Shown: positions 12,863-22,137 of the stretch, in pieces | Numbering within the stretch: position 1 is the stretch's first letter | How the letters are laid out: each line of letters begins with the position of its first letter | Assembly: GCA_031555505.1 (NCBI GenBank) | Contig: JAVBUH010000052.1 | Coordinates: forward strand, 1 to 30,993 | Direction: 5' to 3' | From: JAJDIA01 sp031555505 | GTDB taxonomy: Bacteria; Bacteroidota; Bacteroidia; Bacteroidales; Tannerellaceae | DNA: 30,993 nt | Notes under the pieces: generated by a model | Seen by the model: only the letters and a program-made list of their open reading frames with translations | The model's database searches: none | Told to the model about the DNA's origin: nothing | Made by a program: the position numbers and the translations under genes

Positions 12863-15800
12863 TTAGAAACTTAAATTCAAACCAAATGTAATCGTTCTTG
12901 CCAGCGGAGTATCCACGCTCTTGAAGCCGTTTAATGGGGTTTCAAGTTCAATATTTTTGGTTGCGGCATAGAGGAATGCAAGGTTATTGGCAACAATATT
13001 GATGCTCAGGTCGCCTACATGCATTTTGTTTGTCAGTGATTTGGGGAACGCGTAATATAAACCAACTTCCTTGAAACGGATGAAGTCTGACGAATAAATC
13101 CATCTGCTTGACATCAGGTCGGAAGTCTTGGACAGTGTAGTCGGACGCACGTTGTCTACCTTATCACCCGGTTTGGTCCAATAATTCCCGATAATATCGG
13201 CAGATTGGTTCCATCCTGCCACTAAACGTCTACCATCACTGTGCAGGAAGTAGCCGCCGTAATCATAGATATGCCCGCCAAACTGATATGTCAACAGGAA
13301 GTTCAGGCTGAAGCCTTTATAAGACAAGGTACTGCCAAATGCACCGGTGATATCCGGATAGGCCTTTGCCACGATGGAACGGGCAGCCTGTGCCTGGTTG
13401 GTGGTTACATTACCTTCTCCGTATGGCTTGGTGGGGTCGATCAAAAATTCACCCTGACCTGTTTCCGGATTAACACCGGCCCATGTCGGTACATAGAACG
13501 AATACAGGTCTTTACCTTCTTCATATCTGTACATATTATCAATAAAGCCGATATTAACAGCTTCACCGTTGGCCAGTTTGTCTACCTTAGCTTTCAAAGT
13601 GGAAGCGATAAAGTCAACATCCCACTTGAGGGGGGTGCTTAATACATCCTTACCATGGAATTCGAAGTCGACACCCTTGTTAGAAATATCCCCGATATTC
13701 TGCAGCGCGGAGGTGAAACCTGTAACGATAGAGGTCGGTACATTCATCAACAGGTCTGTTGTTTTCTTATTGAAATATTCAAGTGAGAAGCTGTAACGGT
13801 CAAACAGTGTCCAGTCTATACCAATATTCAGGTTTTTACTCTTTTCCCAACCTAAGTCGTAGTTGGCCGGCTGGGTCGGATAAATGGCTGAACTGGGGCC
13901 GTATTTTCCACTGAAAGTATATAGATCCAAAGAACCGTACATGGAACCGGGCAGGTTTCCGTTTGTTCCATAAGATGCTCTGATCTTACCATCGGTAAGA
14001 ATCGGGTTCTCGGCCAAGAAGCTTTCTTCGGTGAATCTCCATGATCCTGAAACAGAAAAGAAGGTTCCCTTCCTGTTGTTTGCTCCTAATTTAGACGATT
14101 CGTCTGTACGGATATTACCTCCCAGATAATATTTTTGCATGTAATTATAGTTGGCGTTAAACAGCCAGGATTGCAAATAGTAGGCTCTGTGTTCACCCAG
14201 TGCACGGGAAGCGGTACCTACAGACAGATCCGGCAATTTGTCGGTCGAATAATTGTTGACAGCTGCCTGTGTAAAGTCCCAAAGGTATTTTTGAGCTTCG
14301 AAACCACCCAAAAGATCCACATTGTGTACATCGTTGAATGTTTTGGTGAACTGAAGGATATCGGAAGATGTCAGTGTGATCGTCCGGTAAAAGTCCTTTT
14401 GTCCCATACCATTTGCAGAACGTCCGTCGCCACTTTTCGGACCCCAGTATTCTGTGATCAGCATGTCTACGAAGTCTACACTGTTAACCGTACGGAATTT
14501 CAGGTAATCGGTAAAGTTTAACTCGATATTATAGTTCAAGATAGCTCGGGCATTATCCGTGTTAAGGAATTTATTCTTATTCCCTAATTCATAGACTGGA
14601 GAGAGGAATGTACCGCTCAACGATACTGCTTCATTGACAGAACCATCTTCGTTATAGGGAAATTTGGTAGGGTCGGTTTGGAATAATAAACCGGAAGGAG
14701 AGAACGAGCCGATACCACTACCGTCGGCGTTGTTCGTATAGCTGTCGCGAATACCTTGCTGGGTGGTGTAAGACAACTGAGCCTTTCCCTCCATTGCCAG
14801 CCATTTGTTAATTCGGGTGTTGGTATTAAATACACCTGAATAACGTTCAAATCCGGTGCTGCGAACCATCCCTTTTACGTTTTGGTACCCGGCACTGACA
14901 TAGTAGTTTGTGTTCTCTGTGCCACTGGATACAGATATCTGATAGTTCTGGTCTGAACCGTTTTCATAAATGAAATCTCTCCAGTTTTCTCCATTCTGGC
15001 GAGTTAGTCCCCAACCATCCTGCAGGTAGCTGTCAGGAGTTCCGAATGAGGCGTAACCTGAGATACGAGCCGCATTACCATCATCCACCGTGTTTTGCAG
15101 AGTGGTTTTGAAATAATCATACATTTCTGTACCAGACATCATATCGTACGAGTTTGTTGCCATGGAAGAGACCCCATAGTTGGCTTGGAAGTTGATACGG
15201 GCTTTGCCCTGTTTCCCTTTTTTAGTAGTAATAATAACAACACCGTTGGCAGCTCTCGATCCGTACAAAGAAGCAGCGGCAGCATCTTTCAGTACTGTCA
15301 TTGTTTCGATGTCATTAGGGTTGATTGCCGACAATATGCTTGTCTGGGCGCGTGAGTTGAAATTAGTAGTCACAACGGGTACGCCATCTATTACATATAA
15401 CGGAGTAGTTGATCCTGTAATAGAACCGATACCGCGCACCTGTATTTCACCGGCAGATCCGGGGTCTCCGGAATAGGAAGATACACGGACGCCGGAAGTC
15501 TTACCTGCGAGTGCTTTATCCAAAGACTCTACCCGCGCATTTTTCAATGCATCCGACGATACCTGTACAGCCGATCCGGTGAAGGTGGATTTTTTCGCGG
15601 TACCGTAAGCGACCACGATCACTTCATCAAGCGCCTGTGTAGCAGCTTCCAGTACGATCCGGGAACTTGCTGATACTGGTACTTCCTTTGTTTTCATCCC
15701 TATGTATGAAACAACGAGTGTTCTTGCATCAGCGCTCACACCCAGGGAGAAATTACCATTCACATCGGTCACGGTTCCCGTCATGGTTCCTTTGACTTGA

Positions 15801-15940
15801 ATGGATGCTCCGATAACTGGTTCGCCGTCTTCCGCAGAAGTAACGACGCCAGTTATTGTCCTTGTTTGTGCAACCGACAACCCTACACTAAGTATAGTGC
15901 ATAGCATTGCCAGAAATAACTTTTTCATCATAAACGTCAT
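12863..15940 (-). CDS. SusC/RagA family TonB-dependent outer-membrane transporter
   Basis: This 1025-residue outer-membrane importer is powered by TonB/ExbBD. A signal peptide (cleavage likely after A24) is followed by a carboxypeptidase-regulatory-like domain (about 28-100) and a TonB-box-like DEVIVVAYG (105-113). The plug domain (about 115-230) ends in SLYGSRAANGVVIITTKKG, the SusC signature. A long beta-barrel closes with the terminal phenylalanine (TITFGLNLSF). There is no STN domain, so it is not expected to signal through an anti-sigma factor. The annotated ATG is at 15940, but ATGs at 15931 or 15928 (MMKKLFLAML) are equally likely. SusD follows after 20 bp. Confidence 0.96.
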   Translation of the reverse strand: MTFMMKKLFLAMLCTILSVGLSVAQTRTITGVVTSAEDGEPVIGASIQVKGTMTGTVTDVNGNFSLGVSADARTLVVSYIGMKTKEVPVSASSRIVLEAATQALDEVIVVAYGTAKKSTFTGSAVQVSSDALKNARVESLDKALAGKTSGVRVSSYSGDPGSAGEIQVRGIGSITGSTTPLYVIDGVPVVTTNFNSRAQTSILSAINPNDIETMTVLKDAAAASLYGSRAANGVVIITTKKGKQGKARINFQANYGVSSMATNSYDMMSGTEMYDYFKTTLQNTVDDGNAARISGYASFGTPDSYLQDGWGLTRQNGENWRDFIYENGSDQNYQISVSSGTENTNYYVSAGYQNVKGMVRSTGFERYSGVFNTNTRINKWLAMEGKAQLSYTTQQGIRDSYTNNADGSGIGSFSPSGLLFQTDPTKFPYNEDGSVNEAVSLSGTFLSPVYELGNKNKFLNTDNARAILNYNIELNFTDYLKFRTVNSVDFVDMLITEYWGPKSGDGRSANGMGQKDFYRTITLTSSDILQFTKTFNDVHNVDLLGGFEAQKYLWDFTQAAVNNYSTDKLPDLSVGTASRALGEHRAYYLQSWLFNANYNYMQKYYLGGNIRTDESSKLGANNRKGTFFSVSGSWRFTEESFLAENPILTDGKIRASYGTNGNLPGSMYGSLDLYTFSGKYGPSSAIYPTQPANYDLGWEKSKNLNIGIDWTLFDRYSFSLEYFNKKTTDLLMNVPTSIVTGFTSALQNIGDISNKGVDFEFHGKDVLSTPLKWDVDFIASTLKAKVDKLANGEAVNIGFIDNMYRYEEGKDLYSFYVPTWAGVNPETGQGEFLIDPTKPYGEGNVTTNQAQAARSIVAKAYPDITGAFGSTLSYKGFSLNFLLTYQFGGHIYDYGGYFLHSDGRRLVAGWNQSADIIGNYWTKPGDKVDNVRPTTLSKTSDLMSSRWIYSSDFIRFKEVGLYYAFPKSLTNKMHVGDLSINIVANNLAFLYAATKNIELETPLNGFKSVDTPLARTITFGLNLSF

Positions 15941-16112
15941 TTTTTTTTGTTAATATTTAAGTGTGTGAATGAAATAAATACTATTTGAGTTGCTAATGGG
16001 AGGGGTAGAACCCCCGCATGTTGCTTAATTTTAGTGCGTTGCATATCTTTTTTTTTGTTGTGTCTGTAATAAACATAGTCGTGTTTATTTTGGTCTGCAT
16101 TGCCAATTTTTG

Positions 16113-16120
16113 CAAAAATA
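16113..16120 (-). promoter_or_regulatory. Putative -7 box of susC
   Basis: On the minus strand 16120-16113 reads TATTTTTG, a TAnnTTTG match. The nearest upstream TTTG is at 16138-16135, only 14 bp away, so the -33 part is uncertain. The region is AT-rich and alternative boxes are possible. Confidence 0.4.
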
Positions 16121-16390
16121 TGAAAATATTGTGACAAATTGCAATAATATGGTAAAAAAATGTTGTCCGGGCTTGTTAAATGTACTGAAAATGCACTGTC
16201 TGAAATGTTAATATTTTGTCTTTTTGCTGTGATTTTCTGTTTTTATACGCTTTTTGTAAGAAAGGTACCGTTTGCACTATCAATTGCTGCTTAAGGCACT
16301 GTCTTTTTGTTAGAGGGGGTGTCTTTGTGTATTTTAAGTAACAATTTGATATAAAACGATAGGCTCAGTCTGTTTTTTCTAAATATTTCC

Positions 16391-16421
16391 TTTGTAACCT
16401 AAAGAAAAAAAACGAATTTTG
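16391..16421 (+). promoter_or_regulatory. Promoter of rarA
   Basis: TTTG (16391-16394), 19 bp, then GAATTTTG (16414-16421), a near match to TAnnTTTG. The box ends only 5 bp before the ATG at 16427, so transcription should start at about the start codon. Confidence 0.6.
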
Positions 16422-16426
16422 CCTCC

Positions 16427-17701
16427 ATGATGGGTCAACCTTTAGCAGAACGTTTGCGGCCGAAAATGCTGGACGATTATATCGGGCAGAAGCACCTCGT
16501 GGGTGAAGGCGCCGTGTTGCGGAAGATGATCGAATCCGGCCGGGTTCCTTCGTTTATCCTGTGGGGGCCTCCCGGGGTGGGGAAAACCACGTTGGCACAG
16601 ATCATTGCCAATAAACTGGATGCGCCCTTTTATACATTGAGCGCCATCAGTTCCGGTGTAAAAGATGTACGCGATGTGATAGAGAAAGCAGGTAGTAATC
16701 GTTTCTTCGGAACGGTGTCTCCCATCTTGTTCATTGATGAGATCCATCGTTTCAGTAAATCGCAGCAGGATTCGTTGTTGGGCGCCGTTGAGAAAGGGGT
16801 GGTGACGCTGATCGGGGCCACTACCGAGAATCCATCTTTCGAAGTGATTCGCCCCTTGCTGTCGCGTTGCCAGGTCTATGTACTCAAATCACTCGACAAG
16901 GAAGACCTGCTTACGCTGCTATACAAAGCCATAGCTGAGGATATGGTGCTGAAAGATAAGCAAATCGACCTGAAAGAAACAAACGCGATCCTCCGTTATT
17001 CGGGAGGCGATGCGCGTAAGTTACTTAATATACTGGACCTGATCGTGTCGGCAGAGGCCGGCCCGGCTATTGAAATAACCGACGAGAAAGTAGTCGAACG
17101 CCTTCAGGAGAATCCGGCGGCTTACGATAAAGGCGGGGAGATGCACTACGATATCATCTCAGCCTTCATCAAGTCCATCCGGGGAAGCGATCCGGATGCT
17201 GCCATCTACTGGCTGGCCCGTATGGTTGCCGGCGGTGAAGACCCCGAATTCATTGCCCGCCGCCTGCTGATATCGGCCGCCGAAGATATCGGCCTGGCCA
17301 ATCCCAACGCCCTGCTGCTGGCGAATGCCTGCTTTGAAGGGCTGAAAAAGATCGGCTGGCCCGAAGGACGTATCCTGCTGGCTGAGACGACGGTCTATCT
17401 GGCTACTTGCGCGAAGAGCAACTCGGCCTATATGGCGATCGACACGGCGCTGGAACTGGTGAACCGTACCGGCAACCTGCCTGTGCCGCTCCACCTGCGC
17501 AACGCACCTACCAAACTAATGAAGGAATTGAACTATGGCGCCGACTATAAATATGCCCACAGTTATGCCGGCAATTTTGTCAAACAGGATTTCCTTCCTC
17601 CTGAGCTGCTGAACGAACGCCTTTGGCATGGGCAGGAGAATCCGGCCGAAAAGAAACTGGTGGAACACATGCAACGCCTGTGGGGAGATCGCTTCGGGTG
17701 A
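16427..17701 (+). CDS. rarA: Replication-associated recombination protein A (AAA+ ATPase)
   Basis: RarA (MgsA/WRNIP1 family) is a clamp-loader-like AAA+ ATPase that acts at stalled replication forks. The 424 residues show PLAERLRPKMLDDYIGQ at the start, Walker A GPPGVGKT (47-54), Walker B LFIDEIH (101-107), sensor 1 TTEN (132-135) and a probable arginine finger around R147. The C-terminal part contains SAFIKSIRGSDPDAAIYWLARM and ISAAEDIGLANP, which belong to the tetramerisation and MgsA C-terminal domains. Two ATGs (16427 and 16430) are possible starts. No Shine-Dalgarno is seen, and the promoter box lies 5 bp upstream, so the mRNA may be leaderless. Confidence 0.95.
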   Translation: MMGQPLAERLRPKMLDDYIGQKHLVGEGAVLRKMIESGRVPSFILWGPPGVGKTTLAQIIANKLDAPFYTLSAISSGVKDVRDVIEKAGSNRFFGTVSPILFIDEIHRFSKSQQDSLLGAVEKGVVTLIGATTENPSFEVIRPLLSRCQVYVLKSLDKEDLLTLLYKAIAEDMVLKDKQIDLKETNAILRYSGGDARKLLNILDLIVSAEAGPAIEITDEKVVERLQENPAAYDKGGEMHYDIISAFIKSIRGSDPDAAIYWLARMVAGGEDPEFIARRLLISAAEDIGLANPNALLLANACFEGLKKIGWPEGRILLAETTVYLATCAKSNSAYMAIDTALELVNRTGNLPVPLHLRNAPTKLMKELNYGADYKYAHSYAGNFVKQDFLPPELLNERLWHGQENPAEKKLVEHMQRLWGDRFG

Positions 17702-17739
17702 TAAACTGTATTTCTTTTGCGACTTTGTCTGTCGAATTG

Positions 17740-17770
17740 GTTGCCAATCAAATCTAAAGGCGTACATTTG
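17740..17770 (+). promoter_or_regulatory. Promoter of the serC-serA-DUF1015 operon
   Basis: GTTG (17740-17743) stands for the -33 TTTG and is 19 bp before TACATTTG (17763-17770), a perfect TAnnTTTG. The leader would be about 54 nt before the serC ATG at 17831. Confidence 0.6.
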
Positions 17771-17830
17771 CCGCTTATTCGTTGATATTCGTTACTAAAA
17801 CATATTTATAACATTCTAAATTAAATCAGT

Positions 17831-18898
17831 ATGAAGAAGCACAATTTTTATGCAGGGCCTTCTATTCTGAGTGAATACACTATCAAAAGTACGGCTGCTG
17901 CCGTGGACAATTTTGCAGGAACAGGATTATCGCTTCTCGAAGTATCGCATAGAAGCAAGGAATTTGTTGCAGTCTGTGATGAGGCGCGTGCCTTGATCAA
18001 AGAATTACTGGATGTACCGGCCGGCTATGAAGTAGTTTTTCTGGGTGGAGGAGCCAGCATGCAATTCTGTATGGTACCCTTCAATCTCTTGAATAAGAAA
18101 GCTGCTTATTTAGATACGGGTACCTGGGCGTCTAGCGCTATTAAGGAAGCTAAATTCTTCGGGGAGGTGAATGTGGTTGCTTCGTCCAAGGAGGCTAATT
18201 ACACCTTTATCCCCAAAGGATATACCATTCCCGAAGATGCGGATTATTTTCACTTTACCTCTAATAATACCATCTTCGGTACGGAAATGCGCTACGATCC
18301 GGATGTGAAAGTCCGGTTGGTGGCTGACATGTCGTCTGATATTTTCTCTCGTCCCATCGATGTGTCCAAATACGATGTGATCTATGCCGGTGCACAAAAG
18401 AACCTGGCGCCTGCCGGTGTGACGGTGGCTATTGTTCGCCAGGATGCACTGGGGCACGTAGGCCGTCCGATCCCTACCATTCTGGACTATACTACGCACA
18501 TCAAGAAAGAATCCATGTTTAATACGCCCCCGGTATTGCCTATTTTCGCTGCGCTGAAGACGCTCGAATGGTATAAGGAACAAGGCGGTGTGGCAGCATT
18601 GGAAAAGAAAAACATCGAGAAGGCTGCCATCCTGTATGATGAGATAGACCGTAACAAACTGTTCAAAGGGACTACGGCGGTGGAAGACCGTTCCATTATG
18701 AATGTCTGCTTTGTGATGAACGACGAATATAAGGAGCTGGAAGACGAATTCAACAAGTTTGCTTCGGCTGCCGGTATGGTAGGTATCAAAGGACACCGCT
18801 CGGTAGGTGGTTTCCGTGCTTCTCTCTACAATGCTATGCCGAAAAGCAGTGTGGAAGCACTGGTCGCTACCATGAAAGAATTTGAAAAAACGCATTAA
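17831..18898 (+). CDS. serC: Phosphoserine aminotransferase
   Basis: SerC converts 3-phosphohydroxypyruvate and glutamate to phosphoserine, the second step of serine synthesis, and often also serves in pyridoxal phosphate synthesis. The 355 residues match the family. The start HNFYAGPSILSE, the cofactor loop GGGASMQF, and the PLP lysine K190 in YAGAQKNLAPAGVT are clear, as is the C-terminal GHRSVGGFRASLYNAMP. It heads an operon with serA, 12 bp downstream, and the DUF1015 gene. Confidence 0.97.
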   Translation: MKKHNFYAGPSILSEYTIKSTAAAVDNFAGTGLSLLEVSHRSKEFVAVCDEARALIKELLDVPAGYEVVFLGGGASMQFCMVPFNLLNKKAAYLDTGTWASSAIKEAKFFGEVNVVASSKEANYTFIPKGYTIPEDADYFHFTSNNTIFGTEMRYDPDVKVRLVADMSSDIFSRPIDVSKYDVIYAGAQKNLAPAGVTVAIVRQDALGHVGRPIPTILDYTTHIKKESMFNTPPVLPIFAALKTLEWYKEQGGVAALEKKNIEKAAILYDEIDRNKLFKGTTAVEDRSIMNVCFVMNDEYKELEDEFNKFASAAGMVGIKGHRSVGGFRASLYNAMPKSSVEALVATMKEFEKTH

Positions 18899-18910
18899 CC
18901 AACAAAATTT

Positions 18911-19837
18911 ATGACAAAAGTACTTATTGCTACAGACAAACCCTTTGCCCCCGTGGCGGTGAAGGGAATCAGAGAGGTGATTGAAGCGGCCGGTTTTGAA
19001 CTGGTGTTGCTTGAAAAATATACAGAGAAGGCCCAGTTGCTGGATGCTGTGAAAGAGGTGGATGCCATGATCGTGCGAAGCGACATCATCGATGCCGAAG
19101 TGCTCGATGCCGCCAAACAACTGAAGCTTGTGGTGCGTGCCGGCGCCGGTTACGACAACATCGATATCCAGGCCGCCGCCGACCGTCATATTTATGTGAT
19201 GAACACCCCCGGACAGAATGCCAATGCGGTGGCCGAACTGGTGTTCGGTATGTTGGTTTGCGGCGTGCGTGGTTTCTTCAACGGTGCTTCGGGCAGCGAA
19301 CTCAAAGGCAAGAAGCTGGGTATCCTGGCGTATGGTAACGTAGGACGCAACGTGGCGCGGATTGCTAAAGGATTCGGCATGGAAGTGTATGCATACGATG
19401 CTTTTTGCCCGGCTGCAGCGATCGAAGCGGATGGCGTACAGGCAATGGCCTCGGCCGAAGACCTGTTCAAAACCTGCCAGATCATTTCGCTGCATATCCC
19501 GGCTACGCCCGAAACGAAAGGATCGATCAATTTTGCCCTGATGAGCACGATGCCCAAAGGTGCGATCGTGGTGAATACCGCCCGTAAGGAAGTGATCAAT
19601 GAAGTGGGTCTGGAGATGATGTTTGCCGAACGTCCTGACTTCCGCTACTTCTCGGATATCCAGCCCGCGATCGATGTTAAACTGAAGATGGCTTATCCCG
19701 AACGTTACTTCAGCACTCCGAAGAAGATGGGTGCCCAGACAGCCGAAGCCAACATCAACGCCGGCATCGCTGCCGCCCGTCAGATCGTTGGATTCATTCA
19801 GGATGGTGAAAGGAAATTCATAGTTAACCCGTTTTAA
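18911..19837 (+). CDS. serA: D-3-phosphoglycerate dehydrogenase, short form without ACT domain
   Basis: SerA oxidises 3-phosphoglycerate to 3-phosphohydroxypyruvate with NAD+, the first step of serine synthesis. The 308 residues hold the substrate and nucleotide-binding domains only; the C-terminal regulatory ACT and ASB domains of longer SerA proteins are absent, so serine feedback through ACT is not expected. The Rossmann motif is LGILAYGNVGRNVA (136-149). R225 in NTARKEV is the catalytic arginine. Where most enzymes have the catalytic histidine in 'TPHxG', this one reads TPKKMGAQT, with K271 and K272. The usual 'DVFxxEP' segment reads SDIQPAID. Lysine variants are known for short PGDHs such as the Entamoeba type, so function is likely retained. 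Confidence 0.93.
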   Translation: MTKVLIATDKPFAPVAVKGIREVIEAAGFELVLLEKYTEKAQLLDAVKEVDAMIVRSDIIDAEVLDAAKQLKLVVRAGAGYDNIDIQAAADRHIYVMNTPGQNANAVAELVFGMLVCGVRGFFNGASGSELKGKKLGILAYGNVGRNVARIAKGFGMEVYAYDAFCPAAAIEADGVQAMASAEDLFKTCQIISLHIPATPETKGSINFALMSTMPKGAIVVNTARKEVINEVGLEMMFAERPDFRYFSDIQPAIDVKLKMAYPERYFSTPKKMGAQTAEANINAGIAAARQIVGFIQDGERKFIVNPF

Positions 19838-19855
19838 TACGCAGATAGTGCCGTT

Positions 19856-21100
19856 ATGAGAATAAAGCCTTTTAAGGGTATACGCCCACCTAAGGATGTG
19901 ATCGAGCAAGTAGCTTCCCGTCCCTACGACGTGCTGAACTCGGAAGAAGCCCGTGAAGAAGCCCGTGGAAATGAGAAGTCTCTCTACCATATTATTAAGC
20001 CGGAGATCGATTTCCCGGTCGGAACAGACGAACATGATCCGGCTGTATACGAAAAAGCAGCTGAAAATTTTGCCCTTTTCCAACAGAAAGGCTGGCTGGT
20101 TCAGGACGATAACGAACAGTATTATGTCTATGCCCAGACCATGAACGGACGTACGCAGTATGGCCTCGTGGTCTGTGCCTGTGTGCAGGATTATCTCGAC
20201 GGGAAGATCAAAAAACATGAGCTGACCCGCCGCGATAAGGAAGAAGACCGGATGAAACATGTGCGCATTAACAATGCCAACATCGAGCCGGTGTTCTTTG
20301 CCTATCCCGATAATCCGGCAATTGAGGCGATCGTACAGAAATATACCGCCCGTGAGCCGGAATACGATTTTGTGGCCACTCTCGACGGTTTCGGCCATAC
20401 GTTCTGGATTATCGACAATGCGGCCGATACGGAGCAGGTCACTGCACTCTTTGCGGCGATGCCTGCAATGTATATTGCCGACGGCCATCATCGTTCGGCC
20501 GCCGCTGCGCTGGTAGGAGCAGAGAAGGCGCACCAGAACCCGGCACATCGCGGCGATGAGGAATACAACTATTTCATGGCCGTTTGTTTCCCCGCCGGGC
20601 AGTTGACCATCATCGACTACAACCGGGTGGTGAAAGACCTTAACGGCCTTACTCCTACACAATTCCTGGCTGCTTTGGAGAAAAATTTTGTGCTGGAAGA
20701 GCGAGGTACAGCCATGTATACACCGGCTGCTCTGCACAATTTCGCCCTTTACCTCGAAGGTAAGTGGTATTCCCTCACGGCACGTCCCGGAACGTATAAC
20801 GATAACGATCCGATTGGCGTGCTCGACGTCACCATCTCCTCCAATCTCATCCTCGATGAGATACTGGGTATCAAAGATCTGCGTTCGGACAAGCGGATTG
20901 ACTTTGTGGGTGGCATCCGCGGACTGGGTGAATTGAGCAAACGGGTGGATAGCGGCGAAATGAAAGTGGCCCTCGCACTCTACCCGGTTACCATGAAGCA
21001 GTTGATGGATATTGCCGATTCAGGCAACATTATGCCGCCCAAAACCACCTGGTTTGAACCTAAACTGCGTTCAGGTCTTGTGATTCATAAACTGGTTTAA
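19856..21100 (+). CDS. DUF1015 family protein, probable serine-metabolism partner
   Basis: This is a 414-residue cytoplasmic protein of the DUF1015 family. Conserved features are the N-terminal IKPFKGIRP, SRPYDVL (21-27), the charged block KHELTRRDKEEDRMKH (120-135) and IADGHHRSAAA (207-217), with two adjacent histidines that suggest catalysis or metal or phosphate binding. It sits 18 bp after serA, and all three genes share one promoter and terminator. That supports a role in serine or phosphoserine metabolism. No serB is visible in the window. The biochemical activity is not established by the sequence. Confidence 0.8.
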   Translation: MRIKPFKGIRPPKDVIEQVASRPYDVLNSEEAREEARGNEKSLYHIIKPEIDFPVGTDEHDPAVYEKAAENFALFQQKGWLVQDDNEQYYVYAQTMNGRTQYGLVVCACVQDYLDGKIKKHELTRRDKEEDRMKHVRINNANIEPVFFAYPDNPAIEAIVQKYTAREPEYDFVATLDGFGHTFWIIDNAADTEQVTALFAAMPAMYIADGHHRSAAAALVGAEKAHQNPAHRGDEEYNYFMAVCFPAGQLTIIDYNRVVKDLNGLTPTQFLAALEKNFVLEERGTAMYTPAALHNFALYLEGKWYSLTARPGTYNDNDPIGVLDVTISSNLILDEILGIKDLRSDKRIDFVGGIRGLGELSKRVDSGEMKVALALYPVTMKQLMDIADSGNIMPPKTTWFEPKLRSGLVIHKLV

Positions 21101-21114
21101 ATAGTGATCATGAA

Positions 21115-21177
21115 TAACGACTAATGAAGAATGGGATTGTCCCATTCTTCATGGGTCGTTAATCGTTTCTTTTTTGC
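21115..21177 (+). terminator. Terminator of the serine operon
   Basis: ATGAAGAATGGG (21124-21135) and CCCATTCTTCAT (21141-21152) form a perfect 12-bp stem with loop ATTGT. The stem extends past a TA/GG internal loop with TAACGAC (21115-21121) and GTCGTTA (21155-21161). A T-rich run (to about 21175) follows, right before the HAD gene. Confidence 0.85.
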
Positions 21178-21179
21178 TT

Positions 21180-21800
21180 ATGATAAAGCATATCGTATTC
21201 GATCTCGGAGGTGTTATCATGCACCTCGACCATGAACGGGCAGTTCGCCGTTTTGAAGCGTTGGGCATCACAGACGTCCGCCAGTTACTCGATCCCTATG
21301 AACAGAAAGGCATCTTTCTGGAAGTTGAAAATGGCACGCTCGATGCCGAAGGTTTCCGCCGTAAGTTGAGTGAACATGCCGGACGGGAGCTGTCACTGGA
21401 AGAGGTCGCTTATGGCTGGATGGGTTTTATCGTGGATGTTCCCCAGTATAAACTCGACTATATCGAAGCCCTGCGCCGTCAATATCCTGTCTATATCCTG
21501 AGCAATACCAACCCCTACATCCTGGGGATGTGGGCACGTACACCGGCTTTTTGCGAAGCAGGCCGTCCCCTGTCTGATTACTGTGAAAAGATCTATGCTT
21601 CTTACGAAATCGGTGTCACCAAGCCTGACCGACGTTTTTTCGACTATATGTTCACCGATAGCGGTATGTTACCCGGCGAAACCCTCTTCATCGACGACAG
21701 CCGTCACAATGTGGAAGTGGGCGCTTCCCTCGGTATGACCACCTACCAGCCTGCCAATATGGAAGACTGGCGACCGGCCATCGACCGCCTCCTCCGGTAA
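21180..21800 (+). CDS. HAD superfamily (subfamily IA) phosphatase
   Basis: The 206-residue protein starts at the ATG at 21180; a TTG at 21174 is also in frame but less likely. HAD motifs are motif I VFDLGGVI (nucleophile D8), motif II ILSNTN, the lysine in GVTKPDRRFF, and motif III LFIDDSRHNVEVG. The FDLGGV form with a glycine at the second position of DxD resembles YihX-type sugar-phosphate phosphatases. Helical cap residues lie between motifs I and II. The substrate is not predictable. It lies immediately after the serine-operon terminator, so a phosphoserine phosphatase role is only speculation. A small inverted repeat (ACGATTC/GAATCGT, 21811-21825) follows the stop. Confidence 0.85.
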   Translation: MIKHIVFDLGGVIMHLDHERAVRRFEALGITDVRQLLDPYEQKGIFLEVENGTLDAEGFRRKLSEHAGRELSLEEVAYGWMGFIVDVPQYKLDYIEALRRQYPVYILSNTNPYILGMWARTPAFCEAGRPLSDYCEKIYASYEIGVTKPDRRFFDYMFTDSGMLPGETLFIDDSRHNVEVGASLGMTTYQPANMEDWRPAIDRLLR

Positions 21801-22137
21801 CCCCGTCCTGACGATTCTGAATCGTACCAACTATGCTCCGAAGGTTAAAGGTTATGTCACCTATCATTTGTGGATAAACGGGATTTTTCTTCCTATGCGT
21901 AATTGCGATGAAATCTCCTTTCACCCTTTCACTTTCCTCAGTCAGTCAGTTGCTTAGGGTGAAAGGAAGCTTCAAAAATCAGTTATGCTGTCACTGTAAC
22001 TTATTGACCACCAGCAGAAAGTGACAGGGTGAAAGCAATTCCCGTGTAAGAAGTTATAGCAGATGGATGCTCACTGCAAGGTAGGTTTTAGCGCTGTTCC
22101 TGCCGATGAAATGACCAGATGCAGGACTTGCTCAAAC

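Larger units (their letters stand above)
15941..16426. other. Divergent AT-rich regulatory region between susC and rarA
   Basis: These 486 bp contain no convincing gene. They hold a probable susC promoter box, a small GC hairpin in the susC leader (GGGGT-AGA-ACCCC at 16002-16014), the direct repeat GCACTGTCT (16193-16201 and 16296-16304), and the rarA promoter at 16391-16421. The susC leader would be about 165 nt, longer than the other leaders here. Confidence 0.6.

Noticed and set aside
18110..20737. 875-codon open frame on the minus strand
   Set aside because: It lies antisense to serC, serA and the DUF1015 gene, all with clear family motifs. Its composition is rich in His, Arg and Cys without recognisable domains, as expected of a shadow frame.
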